Shown: positions 17,497-26,769 of the stretch, one piece after another
Numbering within the stretch: position 1 is the first letter of the stretch
How the letters are laid out: each line of letters begins with the position of its first letter
Assembly (NCBI GenBank): GCA_021324675.1
Contig: JAJPIR010000261.1
Span: 1 to 42,436 of the forward strand
From: Actinomycetota bacterium
GTDB taxonomy: Bacteria; Actinomycetota; Actinomycetes; Mycobacteriales; Pseudonocardiaceae
DNA: 42,436 nucleotides
Reading direction: 5' to 3'
The notes under the pieces: model-generated
What the model saw: only the letters and a program-made list of their open reading frames with translations
The model's database searches: none
Told to the model about the DNA's origin: nothing
Program-made: the position numbers and the translations under genes

Positions 17497-18630
17497 ATGA
17501 TCCCAGTATTGCCCACGACAGTCGTGGGATCGTACTCGGTCCCGGAGTGGCTGGAGCGGCTGAAAACTGATTACTATCGCAACCGGATCAGCGGTGGCCA
17601 TCTCCGCGAGATTCACGACATGGCGATTAAAGCGGCACTCAAGGACCAAGAAAAAGTCGGGATCGACATCGTCTCCGATGGTGAACTGCGCCGGGATAAC
17701 GACATTGATTATTTCCTGGCTCGGATACCGGGGGTGCATATACCGGTCACCGTGAAGTCGTACTACTTCGATTACTACGATAATCCGCTTGTCGCTGGGT
17801 CTCTACCTATCGGCGAGTCGCCTGCGCTGGGCCTTGCCGAGGATTACGAGTTCACCCGGCAGTACACGGACCGTCCGATCAAGTTCTCATTTACCGGTCC
17901 TTTTTCGCTCTCCCGTCGGATCCAAAACAAGGCGTATGCGGAATCTGCGGATCTGGTGCGGGCGCTGGCATACGTGCTCAACGCCGAGGCCCGGGCGCTG
18001 GCCCAGGCGGGCGCTGAGTTATTGCAAATCGATGAACCTCTTCTTGCCGGCTATCGCGACGACGTGACTGTTGCGGTGGAGGCCATCAACATCGTGACTA
18101 AGGGCGTGGATGTGACCTGGGGGTTGCATGTCTGCTATGGCAACCGCTATGCCCGCCCTTCGTGGGAAGGGCATTACGACTTTTTGTTCCCTGCGGTACT
18201 GGACGCAAACGTCGATCAGCTCGTTCTCGAGTTCGGCCGTAAAGGACATGAGGATTTGCATATGATCGCACAGCTCGGTTGGGATCGCACGCTGGGATTG
18301 GGCGTGCTTGATGTCAAAACCGAGCAGATCGAATCCCCGGAACTCGTCGCTGCGCGCATCCGTGCGGCATTAAAAACATTCCCCGCCGAAAAGCTGATTA
18401 TTAATCCCGACTGCGGTTTGCGTCATCTTCCCGCTCATGTCGCGAGAGCGAAGCTGGCCGCGATGGTTGAGGGAACTTTGGCGGTCCGCCGTACCTTGCC
18501 CTCTCAATCTGAGCCTACTCAAGTTGGGTCCAACGAAGAAGCAGGGCCTGACACAGGGCAGGCGGTCGAGCCAGACGAACATGAGCGAACAGCGGCCTCG
18601 CCGGAGCCGACCGTACAGCAAGGAGTGTGA
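17497..18630 (+). CDS. Core MetE-like methionine synthase (C-terminal catalytic domain only)
   Basis: The 377-residue protein corresponds to the catalytic barrel of cobalamin-independent methionine synthase, lacking the N-terminal half of the ~760-residue MetE. The zinc ligands are visible: His211 and Cys213 (HVC), Glu245 (LVLEF) and Cys306 ([10 protein letters not shown]). SDGE near 60-64 and DEPLL near 179-183 match the homocysteine site. Core forms may use a methyl donor other than methyl-tetrahydrofolate polyglutamate. Tight linkage to a methyltransferase, metK, adoK and ahcY supports remethylation of homocysteine. The last ~40 residues are a Glu/Ser/Pro-rich tail. ATG 17497 follows GAGGGA. 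Confidence 0.85.
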   Translation: MIPVLPTTVVGSYSVPEWLERLKTDYYRNRISGGHLREIHDMAIKAALKDQEKVGIDIVSDGELRRDNDIDYFLARIPGVHIPVTVKSYYFDYYDNPLVAGSLPIGESPALGLAEDYEFTRQYTDRPIKFSFTGPFSLSRRIQNKAYAESADLVRALAYVLNAEARALAQAGAELLQIDEPLLAGYRDDVTVAVEAINIVTKGVDVTWGLHVCYGNRYARPSWEGHYDFLFPAVLDANVDQLVLEFGRKGHEDLHMIAQLGWDRTLGLGVLDVKTEQIESPELVAARIRAALKTFPAEKLIINPDCGLRHLPAHVARAKLAAMVEGTLAVRRTLPSQSEPTQVGSNEEAGPDTGQAVEPDEHERTAASPEPTVQQGV

Positions 18631-18634
18631 TCCC

Positions 18635-19873
18635 GTGTCCCAGCTGGACAGCATTGAGTACCTATTTACGTCTGAGTCAGTGACTGAGGGTCACCCGGAC
18701 AAGATCGCCGATCAGATTTCCGATGCGGTGTTGGACGCGGCGCTGACGGCGGATCCGAATTCCCGGGTGGCCTGCGAGACGTTGGTGACCACCGGGCTGG
18801 TCGTGTTGGCGGGGGAGATCACTACTCCGGGCATGCTGGATTACACACAAATCGTGCGTGAGGTGATTTGTCGCATCGGGTACGACGACGGCAGTTACGG
18901 CTTTGATGGGCACAGCTGCGCTGTGATCACCACGTTGGATAAGCAGTCACCCGATATCGCCCAAGGTGTGGATATGGCGCATGAGCGGCGCGGGAAGCTG
19001 TCCGAGGATGAACTCGATAGTGCCGGAGCGGGCGATCAGGGGATGATGTTCGGGTACGCCACGAATGAGACTCCTGAGCTGATGCCGATGCCGATTGCCT
19101 TGGCGCACCGATTGTCCGCGCGGTTGGCGCAGGTACGCAAGGATGGCATTTTGCCATATCTGCGGCCCGACGGAAAAACGCAGGTAACCGTCCGCTATCG
19201 GGACAATGTTCCGGTCGCGGTGGAGAAGGTGCTGATCTCTACCCAACATGCTGAAGAGGTCAGTTCCGAGCAGATTCAGCGCGATCTGTGGGACCACGTT
19301 GTGCTTACGGTATTACCCGCGGACTTCTACGACGAGGCGCAGCTTTCGCGTAACTTATACGTCAACCCGACCGGAAGGTTTGTCATTGGTGGCCCGGTCG
19401 GTGATGCAGGGCTGACCGGTCGAAAGATTATCGTAGATACCTATGGTGGATTTGCTCGCCACGGGGGTGGTGCATTTTCCGGTAAGGATCCGTCAAAGGT
19501 TGACCGTTCCGCGGCGTACGCGGCCCGTTACGTAGCCAAAAATGTTGTAGCGGCTGGTTTGGCCGACCGCGTCGAGGTACAGGTGGCCTATGCGATCGGT
19601 GTCGCTCGGCCGCTGTCGCTGCTGGTGGAAACCTTCGGCACCGAACAGGTGCCGCGCAGGACAATCGAAAAATTGGTGAGCGAACACTTCGACCTGCGCC
19701 CCGCGGCATTCCGCAGCTATCTCGGATTGCACAGACCGATCTACGCTAAGACGGCTGCCTATGGCCATTTCGGGCGCAACGATCCCGACTTCACCTGGGA
19801 ACGTACCGACAAGGCAGCAGAATTGCGTGAAGCGGCCGGTTTGCCCGCCAAAATTCAGCCGGTCGCCGTGTAA
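18635..19873 (+). CDS. metK: S-adenosylmethionine synthetase
   Basis: Makes SAM from methionine and ATP (EC 2.5.1.6). The 412-residue protein carries EGHPDK near the N-terminus, the [12 protein letters not shown] loop and the [19 protein letters not shown] motif, all intact. I choose GTG 18635, preceded by AAGGAG at nine bases; upstream in-frame starts lie inside the MetE-like gene. Only four bases separate it from that gene's stop, so translation is probably coupled. As this enzyme is usually encoded elsewhere as a housekeeping gene, the copy here is likely dedicated to the local methyl cycle. Confidence 0.97.
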   Translation: MSQLDSIEYLFTSESVTEGHPDKIADQISDAVLDAALTADPNSRVACETLVTTGLVVLAGEITTPGMLDYTQIVREVICRIGYDDGSYGFDGHSCAVITTLDKQSPDIAQGVDMAHERRGKLSEDELDSAGAGDQGMMFGYATNETPELMPMPIALAHRLSARLAQVRKDGILPYLRPDGKTQVTVRYRDNVPVAVEKVLISTQHAEEVSSEQIQRDLWDHVVLTVLPADFYDEAQLSRNLYVNPTGRFVIGGPVGDAGLTGRKIIVDTYGGFARHGGGAFSGKDPSKVDRSAAYAARYVAKNVVAAGLADRVEVQVAYAIGVARPLSLLVETFGTEQVPRRTIEKLVSEHFDLRPAAFRSYLGLHRPIYAKTAAYGHFGRNDPDFTWERTDKAAELREAAGLPAKIQPVAV

Positions 19874-19893
19874 CGCTCTAAGGGAGGCTAGGC

Positions 19894-20871
19894 GTGAGCA
19901 TCATCGTCACAGGGTCGATTGCCACCGATTATCTGACCGCCTTCCAGGGCCGTTTTGCCGAGCAAATATTGCCCGATCAGCTTGATAGCCTGTCGGTGTC
20001 CTTCCTGGTTGAGGAGTTGGCGATCCACCGTGGCGGGGCGGGGGCCAACATTGCCTTCAATCTTGGTTGCCTTGGGCTGGCGCCGGTACTGGTCGGCGCG
20101 GTCGGCGCGGACTTCGCCGAGTACGGAGAATGGCTTTCCACGCATGGCGTGGACATCAGCGCAGTGCGCGTCTCACAAACTAAGCATACCGCCCGGTTTA
20201 TGTGCATCACCGATGCCGACTCGAACCAGATCGCGTCGTTCTACGCCGGTGCCATGAGCGAGTCCCGCGATATCGAACTGAAGCCGATCGTGGACCGGTT
20301 GTACAGGACCGACCTCGTGGTGGTTGGTCCGAACGATCCTGCGGCGATGCTGCGGCATACCCAGGAATGCCGGGACCGTGGCTACCCGTTCGCTGCAGAT
20401 CCCTCTCAGCAGCTCGCCACGCTCGAGGGCGACCAGATCAAGCCCCTGGTAGAGGGGGCTGCTTACCTGTTCACCAATGTCTATGAGCGAGGCCTGCTAC
20501 AACACAAGACCGGCTGGAGCGACGAGGACATCCTGGCCCGAGTGGGCGTTTCGGTGATGACCCGAGGCGCGAAGGGGGTGACCGTGCAGCGTCCGGACGA
20601 ACCCGTCATCTCGGTGACTCCGCCTCAGGAGCGAGTCAAGGCGGATCCCACCGGCGTAGGTGACGCATTCCGGGCCGGCTTTTTGGCCGGTATTGGGTGG
20701 GGCGTCAGTGACGAGCGGGCCGCCCAGCTCGGTTGCGTGCTGGCCACGCTGGTGATCGAATCGGTCGGAACCCAGGAACACAAGTTTGAGCCGGAAATGT
20801 TCCTGGAACGGTTTAGCGAAGCATACGGCCCTGATAGCGCCGCGGAAGTGGGCTACCACCTGCGCGGGTAA
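19894..20871 (+). CDS. adoK: Adenosine kinase (PfkB family, mycobacterial type)
   Basis: Phosphorylates adenosine to AMP, removing the product of SAH hydrolysis. The 325-residue protein resembles Mycobacterium AdoK throughout: MSIIVTGSIATDYL, FLVEELAIHRGGAGANIAFN, ADPSQQLA, and the catalytic DPTGVGDAFRAGF with anion hole and base. GTG start preceded by GGGAGG. It lies between metK and ahcY, which fits its role in pulling the SAH hydrolase reaction forward. Confidence 0.92.
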   Translation: MSIIVTGSIATDYLTAFQGRFAEQILPDQLDSLSVSFLVEELAIHRGGAGANIAFNLGCLGLAPVLVGAVGADFAEYGEWLSTHGVDISAVRVSQTKHTARFMCITDADSNQIASFYAGAMSESRDIELKPIVDRLYRTDLVVVGPNDPAAMLRHTQECRDRGYPFAADPSQQLATLEGDQIKPLVEGAAYLFTNVYERGLLQHKTGWSDEDILARVGVSVMTRGAKGVTVQRPDEPVISVTPPQERVKADPTGVGDAFRAGFLAGIGWGVSDERAAQLGCVLATLVIESVGTQEHKFEPEMFLERFSEAYGPDSAAEVGYHLRG

Positions 20872-20895
20872 CCTCGACCTCATCAGAAGGAGTGC

Positions 20896-22380
20896 ATGTT
20901 CATGCCTGTGGCGACCGCCGCCAATGCAAAGCTACAGAGCCGTGGTGGTATCGATTTTGCTGTTGCCGATCTGGGTCTGGCTGATTACGGGCGTAACGAG
21001 ATCCGCTTGGCGCAGCACGAGATGCCGGGTTTAATGGCGCTGCGCAGGGAGTATGCGGATGTGTTCCCTTTACGTGGTGCACAGATTTCCGGTTCATTGC
21101 ATATGACGGTGCAGACGGCAGTACTCATCGAGACCCTTGTGAGCCTGGGTGCGGAGGTCCGGTGGGCGTCATGCAACATTTTCTCCACTCAGGATCATGC
21201 TGCGGCGGCGGTGGTGGTGGGCCCGTATGGCAGCCCGGATGACCCGAAGGGAGTGCCCGTTTTTGCCTGGAAGGGCGAGACGCTGGCCGACTACTGGTGG
21301 TGCACAGAGCGGATGCTGACGTGGCCCGACGGGGCGGGACCGAACATGATCCTCGATGACGGAGGCGATGCCACCCTGATGCTGCACAAGGGCGTCGCCT
21401 ACGAAAGGGCCGGGGTCGTGCCCAATCCAGACGACGAAGATTCAGATGAGTGGAAGATATTCCTCGAGGTCTTGCGGAATTCCTTGGCGAATTTTCCAGG
21501 GAAATGGAGCCGGGTCGCCGAGGGTATCCGCGGTGTAACCGAGGAGACCACTACCGGTGTTCACCGTTTGTATCAATTGGCGGCGGCCGGTGAGCTACTG
21601 TTTCCAGCGATCAACGTCAACGATTCGGTGACGAAGTCAAAGTTCGACAACAAGTACGGATGCCGGCATTCCCTGGTGGATGGCATCAATCGGGCGGTCG
21701 ATGTATTGATTTCTGGTAAATTGTGCCTCATCTGTGGATACGGAGACGTTGGTAAGGGGTGCGCGGAGTCACTGCGGGGCCAAGGCGCTCGCGTGGTCGT
21801 GGCCGAAGTTGATCCAATCTGCGCACTGCAAGCGATGATGGATGGTTTTACCGTCGATACTCTAGAAAATGTGGTCGACCGCGCAGACATCATCATTACC
21901 GCCACCGGAAACAAAGATATCGTTACTGTCGACCATATGAAGAGGATGAAGCATCAGTCAATCCTCGGTAACATCGGGCACTTCGACAATGAGATCGATA
22001 TTTCCGGGCTGGAGCGCCGCTCAGGGGCCCGCCGCTTAAACATCAAGCCCCAGGTAGATGAATGGATGTTCGAAGATGGGCACTCAATCATTGTGCTCTC
22101 TGAAGGTCGGCTGCTGAACCTCGGCAACGCCACCGGACACCCGAGCTTCGTGATGTCAAATTCATTTTCTAACCAGGTGATCGCACAGATCGAGCTATTC
22201 ACCAAGTATCAGGAATACAACCGAGAAGTCTACACGCTCCCGAAAATACTCGACGAGAAGGTCGCTCGTATCCATGTCGAAGCCCTGGGCGGTCAACTCA
22301 CCGAACTGACCAAAGAGCAGGCTGAGTACATCGGCGTGGACGTCGAGGGGCCCTATAAACCACCGCACTACCGGTACTGA
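20896..22380 (+). CDS. ahcY: S-adenosylhomocysteine hydrolase
   Basis: Splits S-adenosylhomocysteine to homocysteine and adenosine (EC 3.13.2.1). The 494-residue protein has [13 protein letters not shown] with the substrate-binding region, [19 protein letters not shown] with the catalytic Lys/Asp, the NAD motif [20 protein letters not shown], and the C-terminal KPPHYRY tail reaching into the neighbour's NAD site. Length and the insert near residues 145-185 match the actinobacterial form. AAGGAG precedes ATG 20896. It ends the methyl-cycle group; an inverted repeat starts right at its stop. Confidence 0.97.
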   Translation: MFMPVATAANAKLQSRGGIDFAVADLGLADYGRNEIRLAQHEMPGLMALRREYADVFPLRGAQISGSLHMTVQTAVLIETLVSLGAEVRWASCNIFSTQDHAAAAVVVGPYGSPDDPKGVPVFAWKGETLADYWWCTERMLTWPDGAGPNMILDDGGDATLMLHKGVAYERAGVVPNPDDEDSDEWKIFLEVLRNSLANFPGKWSRVAEGIRGVTEETTTGVHRLYQLAAAGELLFPAINVNDSVTKSKFDNKYGCRHSLVDGINRAVDVLISGKLCLICGYGDVGKGCAESLRGQGARVVVAEVDPICALQAMMDGFTVDTLENVVDRADIIITATGNKDIVTVDHMKRMKHQSILGNIGHFDNEIDISGLERRSGARRLNIKPQVDEWMFEDGHSIIVLSEGRLLNLGNATGHPSFVMSNSFSNQVIAQIELFTKYQEYNREVYTLPKILDEKVARIHVEALGGQLTELTKEQAEYIGVDVEGPYKPPHYRY

Positions 22381-22432
22381 GTCATGGCATTTCCCAGCAA
22401 TCCGTAGACTTCGTGTGCGGCCATGCCATGAC
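22381..22432. promoter_or_regulatory. Perfect 10-bp inverted repeat abutting the ahcY stop
   Basis: GTCATGGCAT (22381-22390) and ATGCCATGAC (22423-22432) are exact reverse complements separated by 32 bases, and the first arm begins directly after the ahcY TGA. As RNA this would close a large hairpin. There is no T run, so it may be a processing or attenuation element, or a DNA site for a regulator. Confidence 0.5.
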
Positions 22433-22960
22433 CACTGCACTGGCGGAGGCTTGGCGTGGTGATGAAGCTGGACGCAGACCTGCCCCAATCATGGGTAGGG
22501 ATCGCTGGGCGGTGCCGCGAGTATTTCAGATGTTGTTGTGCTGTGGGTACAACAACATGGCCTCTCGAACTGTGGTCGCTCACGCTGCTGCGAGTAGAGC
22601 AGACTGTTTACAATAAGGTGACTGGAAATGGGATAAGCGACTTACGATAAGTTGGCTGGGAATAGGAACTACGGCGGATCCTGGGGTATGGCCGACCGTT
22701 TATGCGGCGCCGGCGTGAGGAAGGCAGATCGTCATGAGCAGTACGTACGGTCTGTCTCCATCGCAGCTTTCTGAGCCTTTACCCGTGCAGTGGCGCTGCT
22801 CGGTTCCCGACTCTTGCGGCGGCAGTGGTTGTGATTAGCGAACATTCCGTCCTGCGGCCTGGTGGTCCCGGGTTGCCGTGTTTTCACGACGCCGACCACC
22901 GCTTGAGGCGGTCCAGCGATCGCACGCTCGTATTCCTGTTGCTGTTGAGGAGGTTGGCCA
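22433..22960. other. Intergenic region between ahcY and folD
   Basis: About 530 bases without a recognisable gene family. It holds a pair of imperfect 21-base direct repeats (22613-22633 and 22647-22667, 17 of 21 identical, unit starting ATAAG and ending GGA) and a Cys-rich 34-codon frame described separately. The folD ribosome binding site (GAGGAGG) ends it. Confidence 0.45.
22734..22838 (+). CDS. Putative 34-residue Cys-rich peptide upstream of folD
   Basis: The frame starts MSSTYGLSPSQL and ends in a Cys/Gly-rich tail (RCSVPDSCGGSGCD). A purine-rich GAGGAAGG lies about 10 bases before the ATG. It could be a leader peptide or small metal-binding peptide, or chance. No relatives are known to me. 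Confidence 0.3.
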   Translation: MSSTYGLSPSQLSEPLPVQWRCSVPDSCGGSGCD

Positions 22961-23875
22961 GTGACGGCTGAGGTGATTGATGGGCAGGCCTATGCGAAGA
23001 TACTCAAGGATGAGGTGCAGCTCGCTATAACACAAATCCTTGAGAATGGCGTGAACTGTGGGCTGGCTACCGTGATGGTTGGCTCAGACTACGCGGCGCT
23101 GGCATATGAGCGGAGACTTCGCCGGCTGGCAGGGCAGCTTGGTGTCGATTACCGGCACTATTGGTTGGGGCCTGAGGTGACGTTAGATGCCGTCGTGCGG
23201 GTAGTTCGGCAGCTCAACACCGACCCGGCCGTACACGGGATTCTGGTGCTACGTCCGCTGCCAGCGCACGTGTCCGAGGCGGAGGTTTTTCAGGCGTTGG
23301 ACCCATGCAAGGACATCGAGTCGGTGCACCCCGAGAATGCCGGTCTACTCGCATTGGGCACACCGCGTTTTGTGCCGTCCACCCCCGCGTCCGTCTTCCA
23401 TATCTTGGACGGCTGGCTAGATGCGGTAGGAGAAGACCGCGCCGATTTCTACCGGCGATCGACGATCGTGGTTGTCGGCCGATCGAACAACGTAGGTAAA
23501 CCGACTGTGTCCCTTGGATATGCGCGCAACGCCGTTGTGGTGTCCTGCGATGAGTGGGCTAGCCGCACCGGGCGGCTAGCTGAACACACACGGTTGGCCG
23601 ACGTACTTGTAGTGGCGACCGGAGTTGTCGGACTGATCCGAGGCGAGCATGTCTGCGACGGCGCAGTCGTTCTCGATGTTGGAATCAATCCGGTGACTGA
23701 CGAAGCGACCGGGAAGGTACACATGGTGGGTGACGTTGACTTCACCACCGTCGCGGCTAAGGCCCGGGCGATCACGCCGGTGCCGGGCGGAATTGGTCCC
23801 GTCACCGATGTATGGTTGATGCGCAACACCGCTGCCGCCGCCGCTGGCAGTTTACAATCTGCATCGGGCCGTTAG
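22961..23875 (+). CDS. folD: FolD-like methylene-THF dehydrogenase with substituted cyclohydrolase residues
   Basis: The 304-residue protein aligns with FolD along its length: LATVMVGSD, the nucleotide-site VVVGRSNNVGKP and ITPVPGGIGPVT. FolD is normally bifunctional (methylene-THF dehydrogenase and methenyl-THF cyclohydrolase). Here the catalytic Lys of the YxxxK motif is Leu53 (AYERRLRR), the Gln of VQLPLP is Leu97 (VLRPLP), and the Asp of DKDVDG is Glu120 (CKDIES), while Tyr49 remains. Loss of all three predicts little or no cyclohydrolase activity but possible dehydrogenase. A separate cyclohydrolase, fchA, is encoded at 33254. GTG start with GAGGAGG eight bases upstream. Confidence 0.9.
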   Translation: MTAEVIDGQAYAKILKDEVQLAITQILENGVNCGLATVMVGSDYAALAYERRLRRLAGQLGVDYRHYWLGPEVTLDAVVRVVRQLNTDPAVHGILVLRPLPAHVSEAEVFQALDPCKDIESVHPENAGLLALGTPRFVPSTPASVFHILDGWLDAVGEDRADFYRRSTIVVVGRSNNVGKPTVSLGYARNAVVVSCDEWASRTGRLAEHTRLADVLVVATGVVGLIRGEHVCDGAVVLDVGINPVTDEATGKVHMVGDVDFTTVAAKARAITPVPGGIGPVTDVWLMRNTAAAAAGSLQSASGR

Positions 23876-24067
23876 AAGCTGATAAAATAAGCAAAGCTTC
23901 AGCGCAAAATATGATGAGTTGAGCACCTGATCGATTCGCTTGAGGGTGTGGCCACGAATCAAGGTACCGAGCCGTAGTAGCTTGTGCGTGCTGGAGATAT
24001 GAGGAATGTCAGCCGAGCCGTCACAGCCGCTGCGGCGATACCGGGGCGGTGAACGGAGTTTCTGAGG

Positions 24068-24913
24068 TTGGTGACGCAGGGGCTGGTGAGATGCGATAGT
24101 CGAGGCGTGGATAAGGGTGCGTCTGACGGCGAGTCCGTCCGACCTGAAATGCCCTACGGGCATCGGTGGGAGCCAATCCCTCAGGGTAAGGCTAGGCTAG
24201 CTGACCAGGAGCGGGTGCTCGGCATCGATCACCCGGATACATTGACCTCCCGTCACGAACTCGCCGGCGCCTACCGGACCGCGGGCCGGCTCACCGAGGC
24301 CATCGTGCTGCTTGAGCAGACGCTGGCCGGCCGGGCGCGGGTGCTCGGCAACGACCATCCCGACACCCTGACCTCCCGTCACGAACTCGCCGGTGCCTAC
24401 CAAGTCATGAGGCGGTTGGCCGAGGCCATTCTGCTCTACAAGATGACGCTGGCCGGCCGGGCGCGGGTGCTCGGCATCGATCACCCGGATACATTGACCT
24501 CCCGTCACGAACTCGCCGGCGCCTGTTGGTTGGTGGGGCGGCTCACCGAGGCCGTCGTGCTGTTTGAGCAGACGCTGGCCGGCCGGGTGCGGGTGCTCGG
24601 CAACGACCATCCCGACACCCTGATCTCGAGCAACAACCTTGCCGGCGTTTATTGGTTGATGGGGCAGCTGGATAAGGCAATACCGCTGTTTGAGGCGACA
24701 CTCGCCGGCCGTGAGCATGCTCTTGGCGAAGACCACCTCGACACGCTGACTTCGGGCAACAACCTCGCCGGTGCTTACCGGGCGGCGGGACAGATAGATA
24801 AGGCCATCGTGCTGTACCGAGCTACGCTGGCCGGTTGCGAGCGGATACTCGGCGGTAACCATCCGACAACGCTCACCGTGCGGGAGAATTTTCGCCTGGC
24901 AAGGGGTGACTAA
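24068..24913 (+). CDS. TPR-repeat protein (kinesin-light-chain-like 42-residue repeats)
   Basis: Six tandem 42-residue TPR units fill most of the protein, each built as RVLGxDHPDTLTSRHELAGAYxxxGRLxEAIxLxEQTLAGR. In actinomycetes such repeats usually follow a large NB-ARC or signalling domain; none is present here, so this is either a short scaffold or the C-terminal remnant of a larger gene. The start is uncertain: TTG 24068, GTG 24071 and GTG 24107 are all possible, and the first ~40 residues match nothing. TPRs mediate protein-protein contacts. Confidence 0.7.
   Translation: MVTQGLVRCDSRGVDKGASDGESVRPEMPYGHRWEPIPQGKARLADQERVLGIDHPDTLTSRHELAGAYRTAGRLTEAIVLLEQTLAGRARVLGNDHPDTLTSRHELAGAYQVMRRLAEAILLYKMTLAGRARVLGIDHPDTLTSRHELAGACWLVGRLTEAVVLFEQTLAGRVRVLGNDHPDTLISSNNLAGVYWLMGQLDKAIPLFEATLAGREHALGEDHLDTLTSGNNLAGAYRAAGQIDKAIVLYRATLAGCERILGGNHPTTLTVRENFRLARGD
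24212..24887 (+). repeat. 126-bp tandem repeats with 252-bp higher-order duplication
   Basis: DNA units of 126 bases start near 24212, 24338, 24464, 24590, 24716 and 24842. Units 1 and 3 are almost identical over their first ~60 bases, as are units 2 and 4, so a 252-bp block (two TPRs) was duplicated recently. Confidence 0.85.
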
Positions 24914-25085
24914 ACGAATGATGTGGCGCAGCATCCGTACAGTCCAACCTGGCCGCTCTTGAGTGGGTTGGGTCTGACTGTTGTTGCAGATCATCGAATC
25001 AACCGGCAATGGGGGGTCAAGCTTGCTCAGCTCACTGACGGACGACCCTATCGACCCCCGTTCGACGCAGCTGATCTGAATCTTC

Positions 25086-25673
25086 ATGGCCATCCGCGAT
25101 ACGCCCAAATGGCGCATGCGCCAGCGGCTTGCAGCGGCGCGGCGGGCAGTGCCCGCGGCGGTGCGGGAGGCGGAGGCAGCAGCCCTCGCGGCGGCGCTCA
25201 TAACAGCGCCACTACCGCCAGGACTACCCGGCACGGTCTGCGGGTACTGGCCAGTTGGCAGCGAGCCGGGTTCGCCGGAATTGCTTGACGGTCTGGCGCG
25301 CCGCGGATGCCGGGTCCTTCTACCTGTCGTCGATGTGCCGCTAGATTGGGCGGAATACACGGGTCGGGACTCGTTGCGCGCTGGGCCGCTGGGGTTGCTG
25401 GAGCCGGCTGGGCCGCGGCTGGGCTCTAGGGCAATCGCTTGCGCGGCTCTGGTACTGGTGCCGGCGCTCGCTGTCGACCGGAACGGAATCCGTCTCGGCC
25501 GCGGCGGTGGCCACTACGACCGGACGCTGCCGCTGGCCACGCCGGGTACTCCGCTGGTGGCCATCGTCCGTGACGAGGAGCTAGTTCCCTCGCTACCGGT
25601 GGAGGCCCACGACGTTCCCGTCACAGCGGTGTTGACCCCCGGACGCGGTCTTTTAGCGTTGGGTACCTCCTGA
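25086..25673 (+). CDS. 5-formyltetrahydrofolate cyclo-ligase
   Basis: Converts 5-formyl-THF to 5,10-methenyl-THF with ATP (EC 6.3.3.2), rescuing the inhibitory by-product of one-carbon metabolism. The 195-residue protein has the family layout: an N-terminal Arg/Ala-rich helix, GYWPVGSEPGS with the folate-site residues, LLPVVD, ALAVDRNGIRLGRGGGHYDRTLP with the ATP-site glycines, and a C-terminal VPVTAVLTPGRGL. It is encoded after folD and the TPR gene, in line with fhs and fchA nearby. No strong ribosome binding site is seen. Confidence 0.93.
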   Translation: MAIRDTPKWRMRQRLAAARRAVPAAVREAEAAALAAALITAPLPPGLPGTVCGYWPVGSEPGSPELLDGLARRGCRVLLPVVDVPLDWAEYTGRDSLRAGPLGLLEPAGPRLGSRAIACAALVLVPALAVDRNGIRLGRGGGHYDRTLPLATPGTPLVAIVRDEELVPSLPVEAHDVPVTAVLTPGRGLLALGTS

Positions 25674-25815
25674 CCGGCGCATTTGCATTATTCGTGCGCT
25701 GAAGTACCAGGGCATGAGCACTCTGTGCGCCGAGTACCAGCAGGCAGAAACCAGGCGTGCCGAGCTAGTCCAACGGGTGCTCGCGTAACCGCCGAGGTCA
25801 TCGGGTGGAGCTCAA

Positions 25816-26769
25816 TCAGGCCTGATCCGGGAGATTTTGGACGTGTTGAAATCCGAAGCGGCCTTTAATGCAAAGGTGACCGTGTGTGACGCTGTGGTCT
25901 GATGGCGAGGTTACGTTGACGATCTGCGCGTGCTGCACGTGAAGTTCGAGGTTGCATCCCACGCCGCAGAATGAGCAGATCGTGGTGGTGATGGTTTCCG
26001 CGGCTGGGTCCCATTGCCCGGATTCTCGGAGTTCGTGCTCGCGGACGGATTTCAATGCGCCGGTTGGACAGACGCCGATGCAGTTGCCGCAGTAGACGCA
26101 GGCGGAGTCGGGGAGTTCGACGTTGTATTCGGTTGCGATGCGGGTGTCGAAGCCGCGGCCGGCAGCAGTGATCGCGAAGGTGAATTGAGCGTCGGTGCCG
26201 CAGGCTTTGACGCACTTGTAGCACATGATGCAGCGGGAGTAGTCACGCACGTAGAGCTCGTTGTCGATTTTGATCGGCTGCGCGACGGTCTCCGCGGTAG
26301 AGCCGTCTGGATGGTGGTGGTGCCCTGCGTGGCGGCGGTCGCGGTCACCGGCCACATTGGCAGGCGGGCCGTAGCGCTGGGGATCAACCCCGTAGGAGGC
26401 CATCCACCGCTGCACGTCGTCGCCTGCCTGGGACAGGTCGACCGACGAGGCGAGCAGTTCCAGCACCATGCGTCTGCTATGGCGCACCCGCTCGGTGTTG
26501 GTGCGCACCTGCATGCCGTTCTCGACCTTGCGGGCACAGGACGGAACGAGTACCCGGGAGCCTTCAAGCTCGACGACGCAAACCCGGCAAGCATTGACGG
26601 GATTGAGGTTCGGCGCCCAGCACAGCGTGGGCGTGTCAGCCTGCGTGGCGTCGCCGGCAGCATGCAGCGCTTCCAAGATCGTATAGCCCTCAGGGACGCG
26701 GACCTCGCGGCCATCGAGGGTGATCGTCATCAGGCGGCGGATCGCGCCGAGCATCACCGGGGTCGTCAC
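25816..26769 (-). CDS. Formate dehydrogenase iron-sulfur chain (N-terminal part of split alpha subunit)
   Basis: The 317-residue protein carries a 2Fe-2S ferredoxin domain (Cys50, Cys61, Cys64, Cys78), a two-cluster 4Fe-4S region (CIMCYKCVKAC and CVYCGNCIGVCP), and finally the Fe4S4 domain that normally opens the molybdopterin part (CSFCGVGC at 265-272, Cys300 in HGHLCIKGRFGF). It stops there. The remaining molybdopterin domain is encoded separately at 28615-30525, so the FdhA/FdsA chain is split at the Fe4S4 boundary. The GTG start overlaps the preceding stop (GTGA). It should relay electrons from the active site to the NuoE/F-like chain. Confidence 0.92.
   Translation of the reverse strand: MTTPVMLGAIRRLMTITLDGREVRVPEGYTILEALHAAGDATQADTPTLCWAPNLNPVNACRVCVVELEGSRVLVPSCARKVENGMQVRTNTERVRHSRRMVLELLASSVDLSQAGDDVQRWMASYGVDPQRYGPPANVAGDRDRRHAGHHHHPDGSTAETVAQPIKIDNELYVRDYSRCIMCYKCVKACGTDAQFTFAITAAGRGFDTRIATEYNVELPDSACVYCGNCIGVCPTGALKSVREHELRESGQWDPAAETITTTICSFCGVGCNLELHVQHAQIVNVTSPSDHSVTHGHLCIKGRFGFQHVQNLPDQA

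Noticed and set aside
24197-25360. A 387-codon minus-strand frame opposite the TPR gene and formyl-THF cyclo-ligase
   Set aside because: It is an antisense shadow of the TPR repeats and the ligase gene in high-GC DNA. Both sense genes have clear homology.
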